Positions 1 to 10,341 of a stretch of DNA of 64,000 nucleotides are shown piece by piece. A model generated the notes under the pieces. The model saw nothing but the letters and a program-made list of their open reading frames with translations, searched no databases and had not been told where the DNA came from. Positions within the stretch are counted from its first letter, which is position 1. Every line of letters starts with the position of its first letter. The DNA is from Ottelia alismoides. Its lineage: Eukaryota; Streptophyta; Magnoliopsida; Alismatales; Hydrocharitaceae. Position numbers and translations under genes: made by a program. Where the stretch lies: assembly GCA_037367405.1 (NCBI GenBank), contig JAZKJV010003355.1, forward strand, positions 310,001 to 374,000. Reading direction: 5' to 3'.

Positions 1-57
1 CATGGGCCACTAAACCATGATTAAGGTCTAAACCATGGTTAGTGGTTTTCTAGAGCC

Positions 58-65
58 TATAAATA
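58..65 (+). promoter_or_regulatory. Candidate TATA box
   Basis: TATAAATA sits in a short C-rich context and is followed about 30 nt later by a pyrimidine-rich CATTCATTCTCTAC stretch typical of plant transcription starts. No downstream gene is recognised, so it could be the promoter of an LTR whose left end lies outside the window. Confidence 0.35.
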
Positions 66-317
66 CCCCCCCCCACCCATTCATTCTCTACGATTTCCAC
101 TACCACCACCACCCAAGGGCTAGGGTTGAGAGGTCAGGAGGGGGATTGGGAAGAGGGGAAAGAGCGCTAGCGAAGCGCTGCCGGAAGAGCGAGGAGGAGG
201 AAGGTATGATCCTCTCTTAGTTTGCTTCGTAAACTAGGCTTTCAATTCATTCTCTTTTCTTCCAAGTTTTGTTCTTGATTCATCTTTCTTTCCGATTCAT
301 TTCCTGTTGTTGTTCGA

Positions 318-625
318 GGAGAAATCTGTGTAACACTCTACTTAGGTACGGGCGGCTGTGCACGTCAGTGAACCCTGTGATTCGTCACACATTCACTCAC
401 CTAAGAAGCATGGTGTCTACCGATTCTCCATTGCTTATTGTTCTTTCTTTTCCGCTATTATAGTTATTTTGATGGAGAAATCCATGTAATACCCTACGTA
501 GGTGCGGGCGGCTGTGCACATCAGTGAACCATTTGATTCGTCACATATTCACTCACCTAAGACGTGTGGTGTCTACCGATTCTCCATCGCTTGCAGTTCA
601 ATTATGTTCTTTCAGTTTCACTGTT
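318..625. repeat. Two-copy tandem repeat, unit 156 bp
   Basis: Copy 1 starts at 318 and copy 2 at 474. Both begin GGAGAAATC and share GGGCGGCTGTGCAC, ATTCACTCACCTAAG and GTGTCTACCGATTCTCCAT, with roughly 15% differences. Within each copy TTAGGT or GTAGGT near the start can pair with ACCTAA near position 85, so the unit may fold. Function unknown. Confidence 0.85.
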
Positions 626-679
626 GTTTTCCTCTCGATTGATTTTATAGAGTAAACTCTTTTCGTTTTATTTTGAATT

Positions 680-812
680 ATATCCCGATACAAGGGGAAA
701 CTCTACCGAATTTTTCCGAGAAATATGTCCTGATATAAGGGGAAACTCTGTCGAAATTTTCCTAGAAATATCACCCCGTATAAGGGGAATCTCTGTTGAA
801 ATTTCAAGAGAA
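680..812. repeat. Three-copy tandem repeat, unit 43-45 bp
   Basis: Units start at 680, 723 and 768. Each contains ATAYMAGGGGAAMCTCT followed by a T-rich end and GAGAA or TAGAA. An antisense frame across it gives a repetitive peptide, which I treat as spurious. Confidence 0.85.
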
Positions 813-2613
813 AATATGTTCCTGACATTCTTTGCGTTCTTCATGTTCTCTGCGTTCTTCGTGTTCTTCGTTCGTTCTTCGCGTTCTTGACACGCTCTTA
901 GCGTTTTTGATATGAAAATGAAATTCGATCGTTTCAGGAGCCTTAAATTATCCTTTCTGAAAATGAAACACAATAAAGCACTGCATACACAAGAGAGAGC
1001 TCGATTAGGTAATGAAATCCTTCCTTCTGTTGTTGGCTTTTCATATGAGATCGTTGAAATTCTTGATTTTACTTTCTTCGTTACGAAGAACCCTAATTTG
1101 GCCATCTTTAAGAATGTATGAAAAGTTCCTTTGTGATTCCCACTAAAATAAGGTCTAATTATCGTATGGATGCAGTGGTTTGGAAAGTTAGGGTTTGCAA
1201 GTTAAAAAGAGCAAAAGTTTGGTATTTAAATATATGAATTACTATATGTGTTAGTCTATCCTCGGTAATTATGGTTACACTAATCTAAGGCTTAACAGAG
1301 GAATTACATCATGGGAATTGATGTGTTTTGAGTTGGTTCCTGAAAAAGGTCGTGAGTCACGTTAAGGATGACTAGGAGTAGAACTACAGGTCAGGCATGC
1401 AACCTGTAGGTTTGTCGGAAGGAACTTGTTTTGGCGTTTCCCTACCTAGGTGGTACACGGTTGCCCTGTTATGATAAGTGTGCACGAAATGAATGATTTG
1501 CAACGCGTAGTACCAGGAGCCAATATATTCGGGTTGAACGAAAGAAGATGTGGTCATGCCATGTGAGGCACGGGTGGTTCAATAGCGGCTGGGTCACGAC
1601 AACATGTATTTAATCTGCTAGGTTATAATATTAGCCTGAGGTTTTAAGCAACTAAGTCCTCGAGGACGGTGGGCTCATTTGTTTTCCAGGCTGAGGGTTG
1701 AGACCCTAGTTAATAAAAGAAAAGACAATTGTCAGGGTAGTATTGGATGATTGGTTGAGGCAACGCGCAGCGACATAAGCTTATCAAGATCAACGCAATC
1801 TCCAATCCCGAAGTGTCCACAGCTTCGGAGTCCAAGAATAGTGGGGTTCCCCTGGACTAATCCTTGACGTGGAGTAAAAAGGAATAGGACTTAAATTAAC
1901 GAGAAGAAATGAAACCTTTTGTGATACAAGTTTTGAAAAATTATACAATTTGTTTGCTTTTCTCTTCTTCGTTACTTAGCATTCGCTAATTTTTATCCTA
2001 TGATTTATGGAAAACCCAACAGTTGTCGGTGAGCCATCGCAAGGACTTCAAAAATCCTGCCAGCTTACGTACTAGACATCCAACCAGCCACAATAGCTTT
2101 TCTTTGTAAGATAGTTAGTAATATTTTTGTGTATTTCCTTCAAGCTGATGTACATGTAAAGGGTTGTAGTGGGACAATGGATCATGTAATCTTTATGAAT
2201 GGCAAAGTGTTGAAATACTTCCTTCTGAGTATTTTTATTTGCAGTCTATTTCTGAATGTTAGTTGTGATTGCTGAATAAATTATTGCTGAGTAACCAGAT
2301 CAGGATATGGGAGGATCCGACGGCCCGAGAATCGGGATCGCGACAACCGCCACCCGTGACCATTTGGGTGAGATCAAGAATATCCACTTCAAATCTGAAG
2401 TTTCATGGCATCGAATCCTCATGGAGATTGAGTCTGAGCAGATCCACCACCGTCGGAGCCTAAGAAATTGGGGAAGAACTGCTGACCATCTTCAGATTGC
2501 TTAACAACCATCCGATCATCCAGTAGGGGCATGAATCACAAACATTCATCGCTTAACAGAATTTCACGTGTGCTACATATGACGAGAACTGATATACTGG
2601 GTGAAAACTATAT

Positions 2614-2618
2614 AGTGG
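2614..2618. repeat. E2 target-site duplication, left copy (AGTGG)
   Basis: AGTGG directly precedes the LTR tip TGATGAATC. The matching copy at 32312-32316 follows the other LTR end (GTTCAACA). Confidence 0.85.
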
Positions 2619-3710
2619 TGATGAATCTGCGATTCGTCATCTTTATTCATTTATTTTAGCTTAAAATCCCTTATAAAACACCTGCATATAACGCTAACTT
2701 CATATTCTTACTAACTTGCATCTGTGTAAATATGGTACATTTCTGACTAATTTTAACCTAAAATAATTAAATAAATAAATAAAGGAAAAATAAAGAGAAG
2801 AAAACAAAATAAAAAAATAATAAAGAAAAGAAAATAAAAAAAGGAAGATTGTATACAGGCTGACCCGAACCCCGAGAGAAGGTCAAGACTTGGCCTGATC
2901 GACCAGGAATAAAGTGGGGGGGATAGGATCCTTAACCAGAAAATCCAAAAAAAATGTGTTCTTACTTATTTTGTATATATCTATATAAACTGACACTAAT
3001 TTATTTGTACCCTAATTGACCTCAAATCAAATAACATTCAAAACCAAAGTTGTAAATAAAAATGTGTTCTAATTACTAAAATTGATTGCACAATTAAATC
3101 TTGTACAGAATAAAAGTAGCCACACTTGGAAAAAAACCACTAAGCACCAATTGAAAGACCAATTCCGGCTCCATATGAGCTCAAATTGAATCAATCTCAG
3201 TCCCATTGAACTCAAAATTAAATTATCTTCAAAATGGCTGTATTTTTATAATTTTTGGAGTTACAGTTGAAAAGTCGGTTTTCTGGGGTGGTTTGTGCAA
3301 TTTTCCCATGTATTTTGTGCATATTGTATTTGTATTTATTTGTAAATTAATCCCACTGATTTTTTAAAATAAAAATAAAAATAAAAATAATTAGAATTCC
3401 TAAAAAACACAAAAAAGGCTAATTTCATCATTTATCCTTGTATATAGTGTCACATATGTATATAGTATATGTATATAGTTGCTATTTTTAATTAACCTTC
3501 ATAAAAAATAAAAAAATAACATTTTTAAATTCAAATTAAATAAGTGACGAAAATTTAAAAAAATAGATAATTTTGTAATTTATCTCTCTTTTATTTTCAT
3601 TTTCAAATTTCATCTCCCTTCCACCAAAAAAAATTCAAAAATTCATTTTAATTTTCATCTCCATTATCTCTTTATTTAAAATTTCAAAAATTCAAATTTC
3701 ATCTCTCTTC

Positions 3711-3719
3711 TATTTATAT
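3711..3719 (+). promoter_or_regulatory. TATA box of E2 5' LTR
   Basis: TATTTATAT after a CTCTCTTC pyrimidine tract, conserved in the 3' LTR copy at 29712-29720. The expected transcript start is about 30 nt downstream, near CATTCCAACTTGATC. Confidence 0.55.
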
Positions 3720-3869
3720 GGATCCTTCTCCCTCATTCCAACTTGATCAATCTTTAGAGAGAGGAGCCCGATCTCCGAGAGAAAATTCGTCGAGGAAGTT
3801 GCCTAGCCTCCAAGCCATCCGGTGACAGCGAGTCGGCCTTGTCGAGGCGATCACGGTCTATTTTTCGCT

Positions 3870-4250
3870 CCTAAGGTGAGATCCGTATTTTTCTTCGTAT
3901 TTTTATCTTAGGTTAATTGTAGTTTAGTTCATCGCAATTTTTTTATCTCGTTGGCATTTTTATTTCTCTAGATCTTAAAAAAATTCCATCTCGATTTGAT
4001 CCGCCACCGACTCGATTTTTCATCTCACTTTCTCGATCTTCACGCGTTCTATTCTATCATTCACGATCTCTCAACTCCGGCCGCGCACGGTGGTCGGAGA
4101 TCGGATTCGATTCCTCATTTTCCCCGAATCCCCATCCACATTCTGATTTTGTAGATAAATAAAAAATTTCCTTTATTTCTAACCTTTGTTTTGCAGGGTA
4201 ATAAAAAAATAAAAAAATCTCTATTCTATCTAACGTTTGTTTTGCAGGGT
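3870..4250 (+). other. Candidate intron signals in E2 LTR R/U5
   Basis: A donor-like CTAAG/GTGAG (cut after 3875) is followed by two acceptor-like sites, each CTAAC or CTAACG then TTTGTTTTGCAG, ending at 4196 and 4247. Both are kept in the other LTR (donor 29876; acceptors 30197 and 30248). The T-rich tract and CTAAC branch-like motif fit plant introns. Splicing is inferred only. Confidence 0.4.
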
Positions 4251-4612
4251 CATTAAAAAACCAACAAAAAATTAAAAATATAAAAAAAACAAAAAAACAT
4301 TTCTCATCATTTTTTTATTATCTATTTCAGATTTCTCATTTTCTTATTTTCGGATTCACAAAAAAAATAAAAAAAAGTTTTTATTACTATTTTGAACTAC
4401 TGTTTACATTCCATAAGAAAAAATAAAACAATAAAAAATTTCAGACAGCAGCAGAGGGCGGCCTCGCCCGCACCCCTACCGCAGCGCCACCGCATCGCAC
4501 TTCAGGTGGAGGACAGCCGACTCCAGCGCCGCCCGCACTTCGCTACCTCCGCGCAGGCGGCCCACCAGTCGATCTCCATCGCCGCCTAGGTGCGGCATCG
4601 CGCCACCCGCAC

Positions 4613-4617
4613 TCCCT
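4613..4617. repeat. E1 target-site duplication, left copy (TCCCT)
   Basis: TCCCT precedes the E1 LTR end TGATATC and recurs at 22348-22352. The unoccupied site survives in the E2 3' LTR at about 30618 (CACTCCCTCTGAAACCG), which proves the insertion point. Confidence 0.97.
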
Positions 4618-5574
4618 TGATATCCCCCAAAAGTACCTCAAGACCCGGGTGAAGGTAATGAAACAAGGGTCGTTGCGACCCGGATCTCAGAGAGAGGGTG
4701 TATCAAGAAAAATAACCACTCAGAATAGATCAAATCACTCAAAACAAGAAGAGCGGTCTAGCTATAAGATTAACCTGGTATAGCTCCAAGGGTCGAACTC
4801 AAGGAGCACGGATTGGCCTAGGGCCTACGAAGTAGTAAAAAGAGAATAAAATAAAAGAAAAGTGTTTTTTAGTGGTTTTTAATAATTTTTATATTTTTTT
4901 TGGATTTTTAAAGGATAAAGAAAATAAAAGGAAACAAATATCAACACACTTAGGCAAATTATTTAACACACCAAAAATAAAGCAAAAATTCAGGAAAAAG
5001 TATTTTTATGTTTTTTAAGTTTTTAGGTGTTTTTGGTGAATTTTTGATATTTTTCTAATGGGTAAATTATTTTCTAAAAATCAAACAGTGCTAAAAATGC
5101 TGGGTACTGTCCAGCCAGAACCAAAACCCTCAAATAAAATATCTAAGGATCACAACAGGTTCTGGAGGTAATTTTCCTATATTCTAAATAAAATAAGGAA
5201 AATTTGGGCACTAGAATTATTGTTTTTGGATTTTTAGATTATTTATTATAATTTTTATGAGTTTTTAGGGGTTTTTCAATTTTTAGGGTTTTTAAGCAAT
5301 GAAAAATAGCCAAAATTGGCTCGAAAGTCAAACAGCAAGCAAACAACAGTATCTAATTTTTTTAGAATTTTTGGAGGTGATTTTATATTTTTTTGGTATT
5401 TTTAAACCTAAACAGTAGCTAAAAAGTAGGTTTTTGGATTTTTAAAAATACTAAATGAAAGTAAAAATGTCCTCAAAAATCACTGAAATTCCTACACCAT
5501 GGCAGGAGCCATGTGTCAAAATCTCGTTGGATTTGGAGGTGGTTTGATATTTTATTCAAAAATAAAAAGAGGGC

Positions 5575-5985
5575 ACTGTGCACAGGGACGAATGTGCAAA
5601 TACCCGAGGATCTGGGGGCCCAGGTGCAAAATACCCAGCAAGTCACGCGCGTGGCGCGTGGCTGGGGCACACAGGGACCTATTTGTGATAAAAACCTATT
5701 CCTGGGACCTTTTGGTAACTGGTACCAAAAAGTCCGAGGGTATGGTTGCAAAAAGCCCACTAAAATCCGCACATGCGCATAAACAACACTCACAGGGGCA
5801 TAAATGCAATTACCAGAAAATATTTCTTCATTTCATAACAACCCAGATCTACAGGATAAAAGATGTAAAAGGCCCAACACAACACGTGGCGAAGCACGTG
5901 GTCACATACACACAGGGGCATACATGCAATTAAAACTAAACACAGGGTCCACAATGCAATTTACCCTACGTAAATAAAGTTCTAA
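5575..5985. repeat. Degenerate periodic motif array in LTR
   Basis: About seven loosely conserved modules of the type CAGGG-N4-ATG-CAATTA, for example ACAGGGACGAATGTGCAAAT, CAGGGGCATAAATGCAATTA, CAGGGTCCACAATGCAATTT. Equivalent arrays occur at about 19632-20043, 45105-45590 and 61795-62245. Confidence 0.6.
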
Positions 5986-6556
5986 AAATATTTACAGGAC
6001 TAAAAATAAAAAGACGAACTAAGAGGGGCGCCTAAGTAATTTACCCCTTTATTGGTCGACGGCCAGATGCGCGCCACGTGGTGGATCCAACGGCTCGGGA
6101 CAGCGGGCGCTCTTCCTCTTCTTCTCTTGGGCCTGATCGACGGTGGAGACGAGGACACGTGGAAGATCGGGCGGTTCTGGGCCCAGGTGCCTCTCTCCTC
6201 TGCTGCAACGGTCCGGATGAGTCCCTCGGATCGATCAACGGCTACGGCTCCTCGAAGAATGGACGGCTGAGATCAAGACTGGAGCGGAGGCGTCATCGGA
6301 CGGTCCTGGAGGATGCTGGAAGAACTCGACACCGGCGAACTTCGCCGGCCTCCTGCGTGAGCTGCACTCCTCCTCAGCTGCTCCTGAAGGTCGGAGAAGA
6401 TCCGCGGTGAAGCTCTGCAGCTGGTGGTAGTGGCCGATGGCCCAGCCGAGCCCTGGAGGGGCTCCGGCGAGGCTGGCGGCGCGAAGCTCCGGTCTAGAAT
6501 GTAAGGGGGTCTCAGACGACTCCCTTTGGACCTGCAAAGCAAACCAACAGCTTCGC

Positions 6557-6582
6557 GGGTCGAGGGCAAAATGCCTCGACCC
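6557..6582. other. Conserved palindrome GGGTCGAGG...CCTCGACCC
   Basis: A 9-bp perfect stem with an 8-nt spacer GCAAAATG. It is kept at about 20615-20640 and, in the diverged E4 LTRs, at about 46136-46161 and 62677-62702. It lies in the transcribed or regulatory GC-rich part of the LTR. Role unknown. Confidence 0.7.
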
Positions 6583-7091
6583 AAAGAAGCGAGGTGAAGG
6601 TGGCTGGTGGGTCGGCGCGAAGGAGCTCCGGCGAGCGACAGGTGGTGGAGCTCGACTCCCAGCTCTGGGGCGAGCTGGGTTGAACGAGTGGGCGTAGAAC
6701 GTGCGTGAGGAGATGGCGGAGGTGATGGGGTGCTCCGATGATCGAGATATTAAGCGAGATGGTCGGAATCAGGGAAGCACGTCGAACGGTCGATTTGGGC
6801 GAGATCCAAAATTACTCTAAATGGCTAAGCGAAATGAATACCTGGGTGACGCGGTAGACTATGCTGGAGCTCAGCTAACTCCTGGTCCTTGCCTCAAGGG
6901 TCGTCAACGCCCGAGGCTCGAGCTCCGGGTGGTCGTCGGAGCACGGATGCAAGAAGCGGCCGGATCGATGGTCGGACACCTCCTCCTCGCTGCGACACCG
7001 GCGGGGCAAGCTGTCACCTTGCTGGTTGCGATGGAGCTCACTGGAGAGAGAATGGGGAACCAAAGATGGCGTGAGAGTGCGGCGGAGCTCG

Positions 7092-7101
7092 AAATATATA
7101 T
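7092..7101 (-). promoter_or_regulatory. TATA box of E1 3' LTR (minus strand)
   Basis: Minus-strand TATATATTT sits between GGTCC(GG) and GAGCTC. The same frame (GGACC, then TATA, then GAGCTC) is kept in both E4 LTRs with different TATA spellings (TATATAG at 46674, TATAAAG at 63215), which supports a real promoter. Confidence 0.7.
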
Positions 7102-7302
7102 GTGTGCAGGTCCGGAAAGGAGGTGGCGGGTAGGGCGAGCTGATGCGCGGATCTCGAGGCCAAAGCTCCGGCGAGCTTCTCGGATGTGACAAGGTCATTG
7201 CGGACCCGGATTTGGGGTGGATGGAAATCGGCTCATCAAAAGAAAAATCCGAGAAGGCGGGTCGAATGAACAGACCCGGGCTCTGGTGGTCCTGGGGGAG
7301 GT

Positions 7303-7342
7303 GTTGACCGGGGGTCAACAATCCCCCGTGGACCAATCAGAG
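7303..7342 (-). promoter_or_regulatory. W-box palindrome plus CCAAT box upstream of LTR promoter
   Basis: GTTGACCGGGGGTCAAC carries TTGAC(C), the WRKY W-box core, on both strands with a 3-nt spacer. GGACCAATCAG (CCAAT box) lies next to it. Both are about 200 bp upstream of the minus-strand TATA box and recur in all four E1/E4-type LTRs of the window. Confidence 0.6.
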
Positions 7343-8288
7343 CCCGCCAATTATTGAAATTTTACTTGATTTTTTTGGGGCCTTAAATGGCCGAATTTTC
7401 AAAAACTTAAAACATGAAAAATGTTTGTTTTACTTTTTTCTATTTTTTTGTGATTTTTAATTAATTTTCGGAAATTAAAATAAAGTATATACATAGTAGC
7501 TATACATAGGTATATATACATTATACTGATTTTTTATTTTTGATTTTTAATTAGTTATTTTTATACATTTTTATTCCTATTTTATATTTTATTTATTTAT
7601 AGGATAAAATTAGGAATAAAAGGCTATTTTTATTTTATTTTTATTGTTTATATACATAGGTTAAATAATTAGTTATATACATCTATATACATGGTATACA
7701 TACAAGGTATTTTTGTATTTTGTAATTTTGTAATTTTTATTTGATTTTTGTTTTGTTTCTTTTTATTTATTTTATTTACAAAACATAAAAGAGAATATTT
7801 ACAAAAAGTTTTGAAAACAAATAGCTTTATTTACAAGGTGAAATAAGGTAAGGGAGGTGGTCTATGTACATGGTGAAAGGTTCTTTTTGGTATTTTTGAT
7901 TTTTTAGATTTTTATCTTGTTTTTAATAGTTCCTAAATATATACAAAATATGTACAAGTATATTTTTGGTTGAGAAAAATATTATTTTATTTATTTACAT
8001 AATTATTTACACAAGAGCCCCTATCTCCCTCTACTTGTGGCTTTTATGCGGTCAGGCCCATGCTGAGCCCTCCCTTGGGTTAGGTTGCTCAATATTTATT
8101 CTAAATATTTCCCTCTTTTTCTTTTTCTTCTTTATTCTTTTATTTTTGCACAAAAACATGCTAATTATTTATTTTTACAAACATGCATGCTTTTGCTAAA
8201 TAGTCCTATTTACACATATCTACATGCATTTGCATAGGTTTTTGTAGCTAAAATATAAGAATAAAGAGTGATGAATGGGTATTCATCA

Positions 8289-8302
8289 CCCCCCTATACT
8301 AT
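8289..8302 (-). other. E1 polypurine tract
   Basis: In element sense AGTATAGTATAGGGGGG ends exactly at the 3' LTR tip TGATGAATAC. It is preceded by a small hairpin, TTTGCTA/TAGCAAA at 8305-8324. The spelling TATAGGGGGG is the same as in the upstream hairpin modules. Confidence 0.8.
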
Positions 8303-9902
8303 ACTTTGCTAGTCCCTTAGCAAACACTTATTTGAAAAAGAAGTGCAAAAGAAAGAAAAAGAAAAAGAAAAAGAGAATGTACATGGATCAAGGCTGATTA
8401 TTAAACTTGCCTTCATTAAATTGAGGTATGGAGCTTAATCAGATCTTTGGATTATTGATGTGTCGGAACCTTATTTAGACTTAAGCTCAAAACCTGACAG
8501 CCTCCAAGTTCCACTATTCTATAACCAAGACTCCTCAATGCTCCAGGTCAGAACAAGTCATCAATCACAAACCCTGAAGATCATGAATCTTTTCCTGTCC
8601 TGTGAAAGTGAGGTCTAAGCTCTCCACCTCAGAAATGGCAACTTGACAACCCTCCCCAACAAGGTAACTCTATGACCTCAATCTGGCCACTCTTTCCTCG
8701 AGGAGCGGGGTATTCCCTTCTAAGTTCAAGTACAACCGGCTCAAGAAGAGGGGGAAGAAGAGAATGGGTCAAGGCCAGTGTAGCCAAGTACCCTTGGGAG
8801 CTTGACCAGTGTAGCCAAGTCTCCCTGCTGCAAGCTACAACAGGTGGATCATGAAACCAAGCTTTGCTTATTGCACTTATATACATACTCCGGTGGGATT
8901 ATCATTTTCTCTCAGACCCACCACTTTTTTGGAGTTCTTATCTTTTTCACACACATTTTTTTTTTCGAGTGCATCTATACAACATGTACATGTGCAGCAT
9001 ATATACAAGGAGTTTTTCCTCTTGAGCCAGCAGACTATCCCTCTTTTGAAGCTTTATTGCAACCCACAACTCCCGTCGTTAGACTTCATGGCGACCAGAC
9101 CAAGTTGAGACGCACTTCCTTCACTAAATGAAGAAGAGAGGTTCCGCCTAGAAGTACTACCCTCATATGCTACCCCAAGTCAAGGAAGACTGCCTCCTCA
9201 CCATCTCCTCCGTAGAGAGCTCGGTGCATAGTGCGGTTGTCCAAGTAAAGCCATAATCTATATGAGTCATGTGTTGTTGTTAAGTGCTCTACTTAGGCTC
9301 ATTGAGATGACATGTGATCATAGCCTAGTGGACTCAAAGAATTAAGTCACCATGGACCTGAAAAGCCTTAAACCTAAGCCCTATAAGGTTCCTCTTAGAG
9401 TTAGGTGGATTAAGATCTTAATCAAGCTCCATTTCTCAATTTGAATTCCAGGCTAGTTTAAATGTCAACTATCATCCAGAAAAACTATATACATATGTAC
9501 AAAAAGATGCATATTTACACAAATTTTACAATCATGCAAAATTTTTGAAAAATGTTTTGAAATCATGAATGATGATGCATGAAGTGCAAGTTTTGCAAAA
9601 AGATATTTACACACATTTACACAAGATTTTTGCAAACTTTTGATTTTCAAAACATTTTGGAAAAATTTTGTACTATATACATAATTTTGATACAGAAGAT
9701 ATTTACACAAGCTTTACACACAAAAGATTTTTGAAATCATTTTTACAAAAATAATTTGTACACTAGCTATTTATGTGCAAAATAAAAGAAGATTATGTAC
9801 ATGAAAATTTTTAATTTTTGTGGTTTTTAGCCATTTTTATTTATTAACACACTCACACAAAGTACGAGTTATGGCTAAAGTATATATGAAATATATACAC
9901 AC

Positions 9903-10247
9903 CCCCCTATACTTAGCTCGAACGATGTCCTCAGAGTCAAGAGCGATGAAGAAGACATAACTCGTGCTATGTATAGGGAAGTGAAAAGAAAGGCTATACA
10001 AAAGAGAATGAAAAGTCAAGAGGGACTCGGGTCTTCCCCCTATACTTAGGATCAAGTAATCCTAAGTATAGCAGGCTGTACACGAAGGGAAACCGAGTGG
10101 AGAATGTACAGGGTCTACCCCCCCTATACTTAGGGTGAAATGCCCCTAAGTATAGGCAGCAAAAACAGGGGTAGACGGAAACAAAAGAAATACCCGAAAG
10201 GTCTCACATCCCCCCTATACTTAGGGTAAAGTGCACCCTAAGTATAG
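9903..10247 (-). repeat. Hairpin-PPT module array of E1
   Basis: Three perfect 13-bp hairpins: 10040-10071 (CTATACTTAGGAT, 6-nt loop), 10123-10156 (CCTATACTTAGGG, 8-nt loop), 10215-10247 (CTATACTTAGGGT, 7-nt loop). A fourth, imperfect module spans about 9903-9977 with a long loop. In element sense each right arm runs into a G tract (TATAGGGGG), as at the true PPT. Arrays of the same design occur in E2, E3 and E4. Confidence 0.9.
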
Positions 10248-10341
10248 CATAATCACAAGATGAAGAAAGGGATGTGGGACTAAAGAATGTGCTGATATGG
10301 ACATCTGGATCTATGTACAGCGGAGGATCAGTAAAGCTCAG

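Larger units (their letters stand above)
1..2618. other. Unassigned noncoding flank left of E2
   Basis: No reading frame here resembles a known protein; the open frames are short and low-complexity. Visible content: a TATA-like box near the left edge, a two-copy 156-bp tandem repeat, a three-copy 43-45 bp repeat, a short GCGTTCTTC-type array (about 826-890), then about 1.7 kb of ordinary mixed-composition sequence without recognisable features. It may be part of an LTR or untranslated DNA of another retroelement, since TATA plus internal tandem repeats is common there, but no paired LTR is visible. It ends exactly at the E2 target-site duplication. Confidence 0.6.
2619..4617 (+). repeat. E2 5' LTR, part 1
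   Basis: Aligns nearly base for base with 28605-30622 of the 3' LTR. It contains an AT-rich U3, a TATA box, a transcribed segment with splice-like signals and a GC-rich block. It stops at the TCCCT duplication made by E1. No credible gene. Confidence 0.93.
4618..8288 (-). repeat. E1 3' LTR (3671 bp)
   Basis: On the minus strand it starts TGATGAATACCCATTCATCA, itself an inverted repeat, and ends GGGGGATATCA. Sections on the plus strand: AT-rich block to about 5550, degenerate GGG..TGCAAT array about 5575-5985, GC-rich block about 6030-7340 with promoter signals, AT-rich block to the end. Short open frames on both strands of the GC block mirror each other and are not genes. Confidence 0.97.

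Noticed and set aside
668..1105. 145-codon minus-strand frame with repeated ISTEFPLISG-like units
   Set aside because: It is the translation of the DNA triplication at 680-812 and has no domain or plausible start context.
5473..5933. Overlapping frames of 106 and 144 codons in the E1 LTR, repeated at 19531-19991
   Set aside because: They mirror each other on opposite strands, lie in the degenerate repeat array, and are duplicated only because the LTR is duplicated.
6041..7336. Many 70-150 codon frames on both strands of the GC-rich LTR block (also 20107-21395, 45766-46320, 62359-63456)
   Set aside because: High GC gives few stops in every frame; no frame is conserved between E1 and E4 LTRs.
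9903..10247. CRISPR-like look of evenly spaced near-identical palindromes
   Set aside because: Plant retroelement context; units are hairpins with unequal spacing and are repeated in sister elements, with no spacers or cas genes.
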